This document shows, in pieces, positions 8,207 to 18,095 of a stretch of 64,000 nucleotides of DNA (its first letter is position 1; each line of letters opens with the position of its first letter). The notes below the pieces were generated by a model. That model had not been told where the DNA came from and did not search any database. It saw nothing but the letters and a program-made list of their open reading frames with translations. The translations under genes and the position numbers were made by a program. Source of the DNA: Montanilutibacter psychrotolerans (lineage in GTDB: Bacteria; Pseudomonadota; Gammaproteobacteria; Xanthomonadales; Xanthomonadaceae); the NCBI RefSeq assembly GCF_003719825.1, contig NZ_RIBS01000006.1, positions 112,345-176,344 on the forward strand, read 5' to 3'.

Positions 8207-11125
8207 TTAGAAGCGCAGGTCCGCGCGCACGTAGAAGTAGCGGCCGCCCGGGATGTCGTAGGTCGACGCGTCGTAGCCGTTGAGCGAGCACGACAGGCAG
8301 ATCGGCGGGTCCTTGTCGAAGATGTTGTTGGCACCGGCGGTCAGCTGCAGGCCCTTGAGCCAGTCGAACTTGTAGCCCACCTGGAGGTCGTGGTACGTGA
8401 TCGCCTCCAGCGTGTTGGTGCCCTCGGCGGGGTTGCTGCACACCGGGAACGCCGCCGCATCGCCGCACTGCTCCTCAAGCTCGGAGATGTGACGCATCGT
8501 CCAGCCCGCGGTCCAGGGGCCGTGCTTCCAGTCGATCGAGGTGTTGGAGGTCCACTCCGGGATCGCGCTGTCGGTGACTTCCACGCCCACCGTGCGCGGC
8601 TGGACCTGGCCGGCCGCGCCGATCGCTTCGTACTTGGTGACGAAGGTGTTCTGCCAGCTGACCTTGAACTGGCCGATCGAGCTTTCCGGCAGCGTCCAGA
8701 ACACGTCCGCGTCCCAGCCATCGGTGCGGATGGTGCCGAGGTTGACCAGGCGGTTGTTGAAGCTGTTGATGCCGCCGACCGACGAACGGGTGATGCCGTT
8801 GCAGTAGGTGGGGTCGAGCGTCTGCACGCACAGGTTGAGCTGGGTCTGCGCGTCGATGGCCTGCACCGCGCCTTCGATCTCGTGCTTGTAGAACGTCAGC
8901 TCGAGGTCGAGGCGATCCGACCAGGACACATCGTTGGCGAAGCCCGGGCTGAACACCATGCCGGCGGTGAAGCTCTTGGCCGTTTCCGGATCGAGGTCGG
9001 GGTTGCCGCCCGTGGTCACGGAGATCTGCGCGTTGGTCTGCTCGGCACCCACCGGCACGCCCAGCGCCGCGCAGTTGGCAGCGTTGCCGGTCGCCGGCGA
9101 GCCGTCCAGGCCGATCAGGCAGGGATCGTCGATCTGCAGGTCGGCGCGGCTGGCCGAACCGAACAACTCGCCGATCGACGGCGCACGGAAGCCCTCGGCG
9201 TAGGTGGCGCGCAGCAGGAACTCATCGGCCACCTGCCAGCGCAGGCCGTACTTGGGCGTGAACTGGCCACCGAAGGTCGAGTAGTCCGAGTAGCGGCCGG
9301 CCAGGCTCAGGTCGAGGCTCTTGCCGAAGGCGCCATCGCGCATCAGCGGCACGTTGAACTCGACGTAGGCTTCGTTGACGTCGTACTCGCCCGAGGTCGG
9401 CAGCGACGGCACGCCGTTGTAGTGGTTGACCGGCGGGTTTCCGACGTAGTTGATCGGGTCGGGCGTGTACGAACCTTCGTACTTGCGGTACTCGTAGCCG
9501 GCCGCGAACGACAGCGGGCCGGCCCACATGTCGAACAGGTCGCCAGAGATGTTGGCCGTGACCTGGTGCAGCTTCTGTTCGCTGCGATCGCGCACGATCG
9601 GCTGGATCCACGCCAGCATGTCCGGGGTGATCGAGCCGCGGCCGCCGAACAGGTTCAACGGGACGCAACCGGGCGTGGCCGCGCAGATGGCCGGATCGCC
9701 GAGCGCCAAGGCGATGTTGAAGATGTTGTAGCTGCCGTAGTTGGTCTGCTCGGCTTCGTTGCGGCTGCTGGAGATGTTGGCATCCCACGACCAGCCGTTG
9801 CCGAAGCTGCCTTCGATGCCGGCGCCGATGTACTGGGTGTCGACCTTCTGCTCGAAGCGACGGGGGCCGCCTTCGACCGGACGGCGGGCCAGCAGGACCA
9901 GCGTGGTTTCGTTCTGCGGGGTGTTGGGATCGTCAACCGAGACCAGGTCGAAGCCGAACGGGTTGTACGGGTTCAGGGCCGAGATCGTGATGTTGTCGGC
10001 GAACGGATTGCCGGTGCCCGCGTCGGCGCCCAGGAAGATCGGCTCGGGTGCGGCCTGGTTCGTCGATTCGCGACGGTTGACCAGGGCCTTCACGTAGCCC
10101 TGCAGGTTGTCGTTGAAGAAGTAGCGGAACTGGCCGAACACGCCCATGCGCTTGGACGGCGTCAGCAGCAGGTTGAACTCGGAGAACGCAAACCGGTCGG
10201 CCGTGGTGAAGCAGTGGTAGCTGTCGGTGCGTGCGCAACCGGTCTGCGACGGGTCGTAGGTCGGGTCACTGTCGCCGGCGTTGGGCGCCAGGCTCAGCGT
10301 CTGCCCGGTGTTGGGGTCGGTGATGACGAAGCGGCCGTCCGGGGTCGCCGAGCTGCCGAAGGTCAGGCCAGTGCCCGGAATCGGAAAGCGCGACTGCTCG
10401 CGGGTCCTGGATTCGATCTTCTTCTGCTCGACGTAGCTGGCACCGACGAAGAAGTTGCTGTTCTCGCCGTTCTTGCCCCAGCCCAGGTCGACGCCGGTCA
10501 GGGTGCCGTCGCCTTCGCCGTACTCGCCGAGGTTGAGCGAAATCTGACCGCCTTCGAAGTTGCGACGGGTGATGATGTTGACCACGCCGGCGATCGCGTC
10601 CGAGCCGTACAGCGAGGACGCGCCGTCTTCGAGGATCTCGATGCGCTCGACCAGCGCCAGCGGGATGGTGTTGAGGTCGGTCGCCGCGCCCACGCCCGAG
10701 GCGGAGGATTCGTTGACCCAGCGCATGCCGTCGACCAGCACGAGGACGCGCTTGGGACCGAGGTTGCGCAGGTCGACCTGGGCCGAGCCGGCGCCGACAC
10801 CGTCGCCGTTGGGCGAGAAGCCGAAGTTGCCCGAGGAGTTGAACTTGGTGTTGAGCGCCGAGCCCGAACCCGTCAGTTCCTGGACGATGTCGCCGATGGA
10901 GGTCAGGCCGGTCTTCTCGATGTCCGCACGACTCAGGGTCTGAACCGGGGTCTGGCTTTCGATCTCGGCCTTCTTGATGCGCGTACCCGTGACCTGGATG
11001 GTGTCCAGCGTCTTGGTATCACTGGTTGCGGGTGTTGCTTCCTGCGCGGCTACCAGGCCGGGCAAGGTGAGCAACAGGGACAACTGGATGGCCTTGGCCA
11101 ATGTCTGGCGGCGCAGCGCTTTCAT
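8207..11125 (-). CDS. TonB-dependent outer-membrane receptor (972 aa)
   Basis: Outer-membrane gated barrel for energy-dependent uptake. A signal peptide ([14 protein letters not shown]) is followed by a TonB-box-like segment ([11 protein letters not shown]). The plug domain has [15 protein letters not shown] and the motif [16 protein letters not shown] near residue 180. A long barrel ends in [10 protein letters not shown] with a terminal Phe as expected for outer-membrane insertion. The 972-residue size and the plug style match the large receptor family abundant in Xanthomonadaceae. No sigma/anti-sigma pair or transport gene adjoins it, so the ligand is unknown. Confidence 0.93.
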   Translation of the reverse strand: MKALRRQTLAKAIQLSLLLTLPGLVAAQEATPATSDTKTLDTIQVTGTRIKKAEIESQTPVQTLSRADIEKTGLTSIGDIVQELTGSGSALNTKFNSSGNFGFSPNGDGVGAGSAQVDLRNLGPKRVLVLVDGMRWVNESSASGVGAATDLNTIPLALVERIEILEDGASSLYGSDAIAGVVNIITRRNFEGGQISLNLGEYGEGDGTLTGVDLGWGKNGENSNFFVGASYVEQKKIESRTREQSRFPIPGTGLTFGSSATPDGRFVITDPNTGQTLSLAPNAGDSDPTYDPSQTGCARTDSYHCFTTADRFAFSEFNLLLTPSKRMGVFGQFRYFFNDNLQGYVKALVNRRESTNQAAPEPIFLGADAGTGNPFADNITISALNPYNPFGFDLVSVDDPNTPQNETTLVLLARRPVEGGPRRFEQKVDTQYIGAGIEGSFGNGWSWDANISSSRNEAEQTNYGSYNIFNIALALGDPAICAATPGCVPLNLFGGRGSITPDMLAWIQPIVRDRSEQKLHQVTANISGDLFDMWAGPLSFAAGYEYRKYEGSYTPDPINYVGNPPVNHYNGVPSLPTSGEYDVNEAYVEFNVPLMRDGAFGKSLDLSLAGRYSDYSTFGGQFTPKYGLRWQVADEFLLRATYAEGFRAPSIGELFGSASRADLQIDDPCLIGLDGSPATGNAANCAALGVPVGAEQTNAQISVTTGGNPDLDPETAKSFTAGMVFSPGFANDVSWSDRLDLELTFYKHEIEGAVQAIDAQTQLNLCVQTLDPTYCNGITRSSVGGINSFNNRLVNLGTIRTDGWDADVFWTLPESSIGQFKVSWQNTFVTKYEAIGAAGQVQPRTVGVEVTDSAIPEWTSNTSIDWKHGPWTAGWTMRHISELEEQCGDAAAFPVCSNPAEGTNTLEAITYHDLQVGYKFDWLKGLQLTAGANNIFDKDPPICLSCSLNGYDASTYDIPGGRYFYVRADLRF

Positions 11126-11343
11126 CGACTTCTCTCTCCCTGAACGTTCGAAATGGCGTTTGTCGACCGTACCCCCCGGGCCACGGCGTCACGAGGTTGT
11201 AAACAATTCGTGAAGCCGCCACAAGCGGCAAAGTCACCAAGGCCGTCGGCTATTGACGGACGGCATGCCCGGCAAGTACCCACCGCCGGGTAGCGAAACC
11301 CCCGGGAGAGACGGGGCTGGCTGGCCAGTCGAGGGCTTTGGGA

Positions 11344-12144
11344 TCAGGCGCCCATCAGCAGGCTGGCGCCAACGCTGACCAGGAACAGCGCGAAGACCCG
11401 CTTGAGCGTGTCGCCCGACAGGTGGTGGGCCAGGCGCGTGCCGTACGGCGCGGCCACGACCGAGGCCAAGGCCACACCGATCGCGGCGGGCAGGTAGACG
11501 TAGCCGATCGCGTGCGAGGGCAGCGCCCCGGGCGGTGCATGGAGGGCATAGCCGAACGCGCTGGCCAGGCCGATCGCGATGCCGCACGCCGACGAGGTGC
11601 CCACCGCCCGCACCGGCACCACGCCGCGCCAGACCAGCAACGGCACCGTCATGCTGCCGCCGCCGATTCCGACGACGGCCGACAGTGCGCCGATGCCGAG
11701 CCCGGCCGTGGTCATCAGCGGCCCTTGCGGCGTGGGCTGCACGCCATCGAGCGATGGCCGCGACTTGCTGAAGGTCAATTGCGCGGCCGCCACCAGGCAA
11801 TAGCCGGCGACGATGTAACGCAGCACGTCGTCGTCGACCTTCACCGCCACGCCGCTGCCAAGCCACCCACCCAGCAGGAGGCCCGGCACCATCCACGCCA
11901 CGGTCGGCCATAGCACGCTGCCGCGTCCGGCATGCGCGCGCGCCGATGCCGCCGCGGTCATCACGATGCTGGCCAGCGAGCTGGCGAGCGCGGCGTGCAT
12001 GGCCGCCTCCTGCGGCACACCCAGCAGTGGCAGCAGCCACGCCAGCGCCGCCACCAGCACCAACCCACCACCGACGCCCAGCAGGCCTGCGAGCACGCCG
12101 GCGATGGCACCGAGCACGGGGAAGAGCAACCAGGTCAGGGGCAT
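11344..12144 (-). CDS. Sulfite exporter TauE/SafE-family membrane protein
   Basis: Predicted inner-membrane anion exporter of 266 residues. It has the internal two-fold repeat of the family, with the glycine-rich motif GLLGVGGGLV in the first half and AVVGIGGGSMTVPLL in the second, and about eight hydrophobic segments. The ATG at 12142-12144 gives MPLTWLLFPVLGAIAGV; an open frame continues far upstream on this strand but overlaps the transglycosylase gene and is not coding. It is divergent from slt. Substrate specificity within the family is variable. Confidence 0.9.
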   Translation of the reverse strand: MPLTWLLFPVLGAIAGVLAGLLGVGGGLVLVAALAWLLPLLGVPQEAAMHAALASSLASIVMTAAASARAHAGRGSVLWPTVAWMVPGLLLGGWLGSGVAVKVDDDVLRYIVAGYCLVAAAQLTFSKSRPSLDGVQPTPQGPLMTTAGLGIGALSAVVGIGGGSMTVPLLVWRGVVPVRAVGTSSACGIAIGLASAFGYALHAPPGALPSHAIGYVYLPAAIGVALASVVAAPYGTRLAHHLSGDTLKRVFALFLVSVGASLLMGA

Positions 12145-12303
12145 GGGTGGCCGTCGGGACGAGTGATGGAAGGGTGAGACGGGTGCGTCGATGTCGCTTC
12201 GATTGTGCCTGAGCGCGCCGAGGCATCGATCGGGATGCGTTCGCAACGCCAGTTCCTGCGCTCGGTCGCCATCCGTAAATTCGCTGCGCGCTATAGTCCG
12301 CCG

Positions 12304-14346
12304 ATGCTTCCGCCCCCCCTTCGCATCGCCATCGCGGCACTCATCACCCTGTTCGGCACCAGCGCCTGCGCCGATGTCGGATCGACGTCGTCGATGGCCA
12401 CCGCCGCGGCCGCCGCTCCAGCCGCCACGCGATCGGCGCCGCCTGCGCGCGTGGACGCGCTGTTGCCGCGCGTGCGGCTTGCGCTCGACGCCGCCGAACG
12501 CGGCGACTACGACGCCGCCCAGTACGCCGACATCGTCCGCCACCCGCTGCAGGGCTGGGTCGAGTACGCCGCCCTGCGGCACAACATCGACGCCGTCCCG
12601 GCCAGCCAGGCACAGGCCTTCCTCAGCCGTTATGCCGGCCAGCCGGTGGCCGCGGTGTTCCGCGATGCCTGGCTGGCGGCGTTGGCGCGGCGGGAGGACT
12701 GGACGACCTTCGCCACCGCGTGGCAAGCGCCGGCCGAGGCCAGCAGCGCCAACCTCGGCCTGCGCTGCGCCGAACTCACCGCCCGCCAGGTCCTGGGCCG
12801 CGCCGACGCGCGGTGGACGAGCGACGTGCAGGCGATCTGGCGCGGCAACGGCCAATCGCTCCCGGACGGCTGCGACGCGCCGATCGCGGTACTGGCCGCA
12901 CAGGGAGGGCTGACGCCGGAGCTGCGCTGGGAACGTTTCGACCGCGCCGCGCAGGCCCTGCAACCGGCGGTCATGCGCAGTGTCGCGCGCGGCCTGCCCA
13001 GCGCCGATCAGGCCCTGGCCGAGGACTACGCCGCCTTCATCGCCGCGCCGCATCCGCGGGCGCTGAACTGGCCCAAGACAGCGCGAAGCCGACTGGTCGC
13101 CTCGCACGGCCTGGCGAAGCTGGCCAAGGATTCACCGGCCAGCGCCGAGGCACAGTTGCCCCGTTACGCCGATGCACTGGGTTTCGACGAAGCCGATCGC
13201 GGCCGTGTGCTGTACCCCATCGCACTGTGGACGGTGGCTTCGTACGAGCCAGACTCCGCTCGCCGCCTCAATGCGGTGCCTGCGGCCAGCTACGACGACA
13301 AACTCCACGAGTGGCGCGCACGCGAAGCGATGGCGCGTTCGGACTGGGCCGCCGCGCTCACGGCCATCCGCGCCATGCCCGAGCCGCAGCGCAGCGATTC
13401 GCGCTGGCAGTACTTCGAGGCGCGCCTGGCCGAGAAGACCGGCGACCAGGCCACCGCCACGCGCCTGTACCGCCTGGCGGCAACCAAACCCGAGTTCCAC
13501 GGCTTTCTCGCCGCCGACCGCGTGCGCGCCGACTACGCGCTGTGCCCGCTCGATACCGATGCCGGCAGCACGGTGATTGCCGCCGTGGCGCGCGATCCCT
13601 CGCTCGATCGCGCGATCGCGCTGCACCAGCTTGGTCGCAACAGCTGGGCGGTACGCGAATGGAGCGACATGATCTCGCGCCTGGACGCCAATCAACGGCG
13701 TGTCGCGGTCGACATCGCCCAGGCCAGCGGCTGGTTCGATCGCGCCGTGTTCGGACTGGGCAAGGCACCCGAGGACCTTCGCCACTACCGTCTGCGTTTT
13801 CCGCTGCACCACGACGCCACCATCCGCCGTGAAGCGGCGACCAACCGCCTCGACCCGGCCTGGGTCGCCGCGGAGATCCGCGCCGAAAGCGTGTTCGATC
13901 CGAACGCGCGCTCGGGCGCCAACGCGATGGGCCTGATGCAGGTGGTGCCGGCCACCGGCGCCGCGGTTGCCGCCCGTCTCGGCCTGCCGTGGGGCGGCGC
14001 GGCCAGCCTGTACGACGCCGACACCAACATCGTGCTCGGCACGGCCTACCTGCGACAGTTGCTCGACCAGTACGGCGGCCAGCCTTACCAGGTGCTCGCC
14101 GGCTACAACGCCGGACCCGCACCGCTGGCACGCTGGCAGTCGCAGCGTCCCGGCATGGACCCGGATTTCTGGATCGAGACGATCAGCTACAAGGAGACTC
14201 GCGACTACGTCGCCCGCGTGCTGGCATTCAGCGTGGTCTACGACTGGCGCCTCAATGGCGATGCGCTGACGCTGAGCGAGCGCATGCGCGGGCGCCTGGA
14301 CGCACCGCGCAAACGCTTCATCTGCCCCGCCACCGCGGCCAACTGA
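12304..14346 (+). CDS. slt: Soluble lytic murein transglycosylase
   Basis: Cleaves peptidoglycan glycan strands to 1,6-anhydro ends in the periplasm. The 680-residue product has a signal sequence ending in a possible lipobox (LFGTSAC). A long alpha-helical superhelix domain comes next, and the catalytic SLT domain is at the C-terminus. Glu528 in IRAESVFDPNARSG is the likely catalytic acid, followed by AMGLMQVVPATG and LAGYNAGP. The ATG at 12304 is preferred over an upstream in-frame codon because it begins the signal sequence. It is followed 14 bases later by an NAD(P)-binding protein gene. Confidence 0.93.
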   Translation: MLPPPLRIAIAALITLFGTSACADVGSTSSMATAAAAAPAATRSAPPARVDALLPRVRLALDAAERGDYDAAQYADIVRHPLQGWVEYAALRHNIDAVPASQAQAFLSRYAGQPVAAVFRDAWLAALARREDWTTFATAWQAPAEASSANLGLRCAELTARQVLGRADARWTSDVQAIWRGNGQSLPDGCDAPIAVLAAQGGLTPELRWERFDRAAQALQPAVMRSVARGLPSADQALAEDYAAFIAAPHPRALNWPKTARSRLVASHGLAKLAKDSPASAEAQLPRYADALGFDEADRGRVLYPIALWTVASYEPDSARRLNAVPAASYDDKLHEWRAREAMARSDWAAALTAIRAMPEPQRSDSRWQYFEARLAEKTGDQATATRLYRLAATKPEFHGFLAADRVRADYALCPLDTDAGSTVIAAVARDPSLDRAIALHQLGRNSWAVREWSDMISRLDANQRRVAVDIAQASGWFDRAVFGLGKAPEDLRHYRLRFPLHHDATIRREAATNRLDPAWVAAEIRAESVFDPNARSGANAMGLMQVVPATGAAVAARLGLPWGGAASLYDADTNIVLGTAYLRQLLDQYGGQPYQVLAGYNAGPAPLARWQSQRPGMDPDFWIETISYKETRDYVARVLAFSVVYDWRLNGDALTLSERMRGRLDAPRKRFICPATAAN

Positions 14347-14360
14347 GCGAGGACACGCGC

Positions 14361-15260
14361 ATGCACGCAGGTCACGTCGTGGTCCTGGGCGGCACCGGGT
14401 TCGTCGGTCGCCATCTCGTCCCGCACCTGCTCGCCGCAGGCCATCGCGTCACCGTGCTCAGCCGCGGCGGTGACCCCGCCAAGCGTGCGGCGATGTCGCG
14501 CGCGGCCAGCCTGCGCGAGGGCGATCCGCTCGATGTGGGCTTCCTGCGCGGTGCGTTCGACGACGCCGACGCCGTGGTCAACCTGACCGGCATCCTCAAC
14601 GAGCGCGGCGACAACGGGCGCGGATTCGAACAGGTGTTCGTCGGCATCACCGAAGCGGTGATCGCCGCCATGCGCGCCGCCGGCGTACGGCGCTTGCTGC
14701 AGATGAGCGCGCTCAACGCAGGTCCCGCCGAGAGCCACTACCTGCGTGCGCGCGGCGAGGCCGAGCAACGCGTGCGCAGCAGCGCACTGGACTGGACGCT
14801 GTTCCGACCCTCGGTGATCGCCGGCCCCGGCGACGGCCTGTTCTGCCGGTTCGACGCCTTGCTCAGGCACTTGCCGGTACTGCCGATCGGCCGCGCCGAC
14901 GCACGCTTCCAGCCGGTCTGGGTCGACGACGTCGCGGCGGCCTTCGTGCGCGCCCTCGCCGACGACACCACGATCGGCAAGCGCTACGACCTGGTGGGTC
15001 CGCAGGTGATGAGCCTGTCGGACATCGTCAAGGCGACCGCGCGCGCACGCGGCCGCACGCGGCTGGTGCTGGCGCTGCCAAACGCGCTCGGCCGGCTGCA
15101 GGCGAACATCGGCGAGTTCCTGCCCGGAAAACCGATCAGCCGCGACAACTGGCGCGCGCTGCAGCTCGATTCGGTCAGCGCCGACAACGGCCTGCCGCGG
15201 TTGAAGATCACACCGACCGACGTGCTGGCGCGCCTGGGCGAGATCCTTCCGGAGCGATAG
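14361..15260 (+). CDS. NAD(P)-binding atypical SDR protein (NDUFA9-like)
   Basis: A 299-residue Rossmann-fold protein. The nucleotide-binding loop is LGGTGFVG at residues 9-16. A conserved VNLTGIL comes next, then a YLRARGEAE segment in place of the classical Tyr-x3-Lys pair. This is the pattern of the atypical SDR group related to complex I subunit NDUFA9. Bacterial members are usually annotated as complex I-like or sugar-epimerase-like, and the reaction is not known. An ATG 14 bases past the slt stop, with GAGGA upstream, supports operon transcription with slt. Confidence 0.82.
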   Translation: MHAGHVVVLGGTGFVGRHLVPHLLAAGHRVTVLSRGGDPAKRAAMSRAASLREGDPLDVGFLRGAFDDADAVVNLTGILNERGDNGRGFEQVFVGITEAVIAAMRAAGVRRLLQMSALNAGPAESHYLRARGEAEQRVRSSALDWTLFRPSVIAGPGDGLFCRFDALLRHLPVLPIGRADARFQPVWVDDVAAAFVRALADDTTIGKRYDLVGPQVMSLSDIVKATARARGRTRLVLALPNALGRLQANIGEFLPGKPISRDNWRALQLDSVSADNGLPRLKITPTDVLARLGEILPER

Positions 15261-15376
15261 CGCCGCCCCACGCACGGCGGGCCCGCGCGGGCACCGACGC
15301 AGGTCCGGCGCGCATGGGCGACAATCGACAGCGACGGTCGCCACGCGATCGGCACTCGATGACCAAGGAGATTGCG

Positions 15377-15754
15377 ATGGGCCTGCTCGACACACTGCTC
15401 GGCCACGCCGGCGAAAAATCCACCGACAAGGTCGGCGACGACTTCGCCCCGCTGCTCGCGCCTGGCGAGACGGTGCAGCGCGCGTTCGGCGAGATCCGCG
15501 ACCTGATCGTGTTCACCGACCGACGCCTGATCCTGGTCGACAAACAGGGCGTGACCGGTCGCAAGACCGAGTTCCTGAGCCTGCCCTACCGCAGCATCGT
15601 GATGTTCTCGCTGGAGACCGCCGGGCATTTCGACCTGGAGTCCGAACTGCGCGTGTGGGTGTCGGGCCAGCCCGCGCCGATCACCCGGCACCTGGGCCGC
15701 AGTTCCGGCGCGGAAGACATCATCGCGCTGCTGGCGCAGAACTCGCCGCGCTGA
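15377..15754 (+). CDS. Small bacterial PH-like domain protein
   Basis: A 125-residue cytoplasmic protein. The central stretch has the signature of short bacterial PH-domain proteins (YokE/YvbH-like): FTDRRLILVDKQG followed by FLSLPYRSI and a C-terminal helix. The ATG at 15377 is chosen because a clear AAGGAG lies 6 bases upstream; longer in-frame starts lack one. No partner is evident. Function is unknown beyond the fold. Confidence 0.75.
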   Translation: MGLLDTLLGHAGEKSTDKVGDDFAPLLAPGETVQRAFGEIRDLIVFTDRRLILVDKQGVTGRKTEFLSLPYRSIVMFSLETAGHFDLESELRVWVSGQPAPITRHLGRSSGAEDIIALLAQNSPR

Positions 15755-15889
15755 CGGCGGTCGGTGGCGGGTCACGGCAACCGTGCACGACCCGCGATCC
15801 CGGGCGGCCGGCACACAGGCCGTCGCCGCACACCCTGTTCCCGCTTTGCACGCCCTGCCATTCACCTGCCGCCGTCCACCATCGATGCC

Positions 15890-17137
15890 ATGAAGACCTA
15901 CCTCGTCGGCGGTGCCGTCCGCGATTCCCTGCTTGGCCGAGAACCCGGCGATCGCGACTACGTCGTGGTCGGGCAGGACCCGGCCGCGATGGAGGCAGCG
16001 GGGTTCAAGCCCGTTGGTCGCGACTTCCCCGTGTTCTTGCATCCGGACACGGGCGAGGAGTACGCACTGGCGCGAACCGAGCGCAAGTCCGGACGAGGCT
16101 ATCGCGGCTTCGTCGTCGACGCCGATCCGTCGGTGACGCTCGAGGAAGATCTCGGCCGCCGCGATTTCACGATCAACGCGATCGCCCGGGAACTCCACGA
16201 CGACGGCAGCCCCGGCGTGCTGGTCGATCCGCACGGCGGCGTGCGCGACCTGGAAGCGCGGCTTCTGCGCCACGTCGGCCCGGCGTTCGAGGAGGATCCG
16301 TTGCGTGTGCTGCGCGCGGCCCGCTTCATGGCGCGTTTTGCGCCGATGGGTTTTCGTGTCGCCGACGAGACGATGGCACTCATGCGGCGCATGGCCGCGT
16401 CGGGCGAGCTGTCGGAGCTGGTGCCCGAGCGCGTGTGGCAGGAGCTGCGCCGCGCGCTCGCCAGTGAGCGGCCCTCCGCCTTCCTGCGCACCCTGCACGA
16501 CGCCCACGCGCTTGGCCCGGTGTTGCCCGAGCTGGAGGCGCTGTACGGCGTGCCGCAACGCGCCGAATTCCATCCTGAGGTCGATACCGGCGTGCACGTC
16601 GAGATGGTCTGCGACATGGCCGCGCAACTCGCGCCCGGCGACGATCTGATCGGCTTCGCCGCACTCACTCACGACCTGGGCAAGGCGCTGACGCCCGAGC
16701 ACGTACTGCCCGGACACATCGGCCACGAGCAGGCAGGCATTGCGCCGCTGCAGGCGCTGTGCACGCGCCTGCGCGTTCCAGTCGAACACCACCAACTCGC
16801 GCGGATCGCCTGCATCGAGCACCTCAACGTGCACCGCTTCGATCAGCTTCGCGCGTCGACCGTGGTCGATCTGATCGGTCGCTGCGACGGCTTCCGCAAG
16901 CCCGAGCGGATCGCGCAGCTGGCACGCGTGTGCGAAGCCGACAAGCGCGGACGCGGCGGTAATGACACAGCCGACTACCCGCAGGCGCGCGCCTTGCTGG
17001 CTGCGCACGCGGCGGCGATGCGCGTTCGCGCCAGCGATCTGTCGCCGAATCTCACCGGCGCGGCAATCGGCGAAGGCATGCGTCGCGCGCGGATCGCCGC
17101 CGTGACGGCCAATCGCGCCAACGACGTGGACGCGTAA
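15890..17137 (+). CDS. cca: Multifunctional CCA-adding tRNA nucleotidyltransferase
   Basis: Adds or repairs the 3' CCA of tRNA; family members of this type also carry phosphohydrolase activity. The 415-residue length matches E. coli Cca. The nucleotidyltransferase head has YLVGGAVRD and GDRDYVVVG, followed by [10 protein letters not shown] and [15 protein letters not shown]-terminal HD domain shows HDLGKA near residue 260 and EHHQLAR. The ATG at 15890 is the one that begins the conserved [12 protein letters not shown] start. Confidence 0.96.
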   Translation: MKTYLVGGAVRDSLLGREPGDRDYVVVGQDPAAMEAAGFKPVGRDFPVFLHPDTGEEYALARTERKSGRGYRGFVVDADPSVTLEEDLGRRDFTINAIARELHDDGSPGVLVDPHGGVRDLEARLLRHVGPAFEEDPLRVLRAARFMARFAPMGFRVADETMALMRRMAASGELSELVPERVWQELRRALASERPSAFLRTLHDAHALGPVLPELEALYGVPQRAEFHPEVDTGVHVEMVCDMAAQLAPGDDLIGFAALTHDLGKALTPEHVLPGHIGHEQAGIAPLQALCTRLRVPVEHHQLARIACIEHLNVHRFDQLRASTVVDLIGRCDGFRKPERIAQLARVCEADKRGRGGNDTADYPQARALLAAHAAAMRVRASDLSPNLTGAAIGEGMRRARIAAVTANRANDVDA

Positions 17138-17410
17138 GGCGCAACGATCGCCTTCGCCTGCCGGCGTGCGACCGGCGCGGACACTGCAGACGCATTCGAT
17201 GATCGGACGCCGGCCTTCGCGCGCCGACACCGCAACCGTGCGTCGCCTCGCTGGCCGTCAGCAGCGATCACCGACGTCTAACAGGATGGGCCCTCGACCA
17301 CGAACGCATGCAGCGCGATGGCATGCGGCCCGCCGCCGGGATCGCGCCCGCACACCCTGTACCCACGCAAGCGCGTCGCGCTGGCGCAGGCGCGCGCCAT
17401 GGAGAACGAC

Positions 17411-17947
17411 ATGAAACGGATGTTGAATCGGATGTTGATTCGGATGTTGATGATCGCAGCGCTGCTGGTTTCCGCGAATACGCTGGCCACACCGCCGGGC
17501 TGGTCGGACACGAGCACCGCTGCGGCGACCGGCTACTGCCTGGCCAAGCACCCCTACCTCAGCCTCGCCACCGGCGCCTTCACCAGTGATGGCTACGAAG
17601 TCGTGGCACCGCCCGGCGTGGTCGGCGCGGTGCGGCGAAACTACATGTACAGCCGCACGTCGACCACCGCCGACGAAGGGCGTTTCAACAGCTGCGCGGC
17701 GGCGTGCAAGCAGTTCGGGCGGCAGTACGCTCCGACCTACAGCGGCGTGCCGCTGCGCCAGCAGGTGCGTTGGGGCACCGGCGTCACGCTGATCACCAGC
17801 GGCATCGGCGACATCGGCGCGCTGGCAATGCGCGATCGCGACTTCTACCTGGGCCACGATGTGGTGGCCGGCTTCTGGTCGCGCGGCAACACCTGGCACG
17901 AGAGCGATGTCGCGCAGGCGGATTACTGCTGCTGCCAGGCACGTTGA
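17411..17947 (+). CDS. Secreted protein of unknown function with six cysteines
   Basis: Not recognised. The 178-residue frame has a good GGAG six bases before the ATG at 17411. A signal peptide (MIAALLVSANTLA) is followed by a mature region with six Cys residues: one in GYCLAKH, two in NSCAAAC and three in YCCCQAR at the very end. The Cys pattern suggests disulfides or metal binding. The first codons contain a 12-base DNA repeat (cggatgttga, three times) that encodes the RML-rich start of the signal peptide. The flanks are non-coding (273 bases upstream), so it is probably transcribed alone. Confidence 0.7.
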   Translation: MKRMLNRMLIRMLMIAALLVSANTLATPPGWSDTSTAAATGYCLAKHPYLSLATGAFTSDGYEVVAPPGVVGAVRRNYMYSRTSTTADEGRFNSCAAACKQFGRQYAPTYSGVPLRQQVRWGTGVTLITSGIGDIGALAMRDRDFYLGHDVVAGFWSRGNTWHESDVAQADYCCCQAR

Positions 17948-18038
17948 TCCCGTCGTCGACGCACACGGCCGCCTGAGCCCAGGCGAACGAACGCCGGCAG
18001 CATCGCGCGGCGTCGCCGGCGCCCTGTTCGTTGACCAC

Positions 18039-18068
18039 AAAAAACCGGGCGGCCTCGCGGCCGCCCGG
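18039..18068 (-). terminator. Intrinsic terminator of the second TonB receptor
   Basis: A 10-bp perfect GC-rich stem (18045-18054 with 18059-18068) with a 4-base loop. On the minus strand it is followed by six T residues. It lies 28 bases past the receptor stop codon. Confidence 0.9.
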
Positions 18069-18095
18069 TGTCGTTTCATGCCGCTGCGATGACGA

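Noticed and set aside
8390..11143. A 917-codon plus-strand frame opposite the first TonB receptor
   Set aside because: Shadow frame; the minus-strand receptor has signal, plug and terminal Phe.
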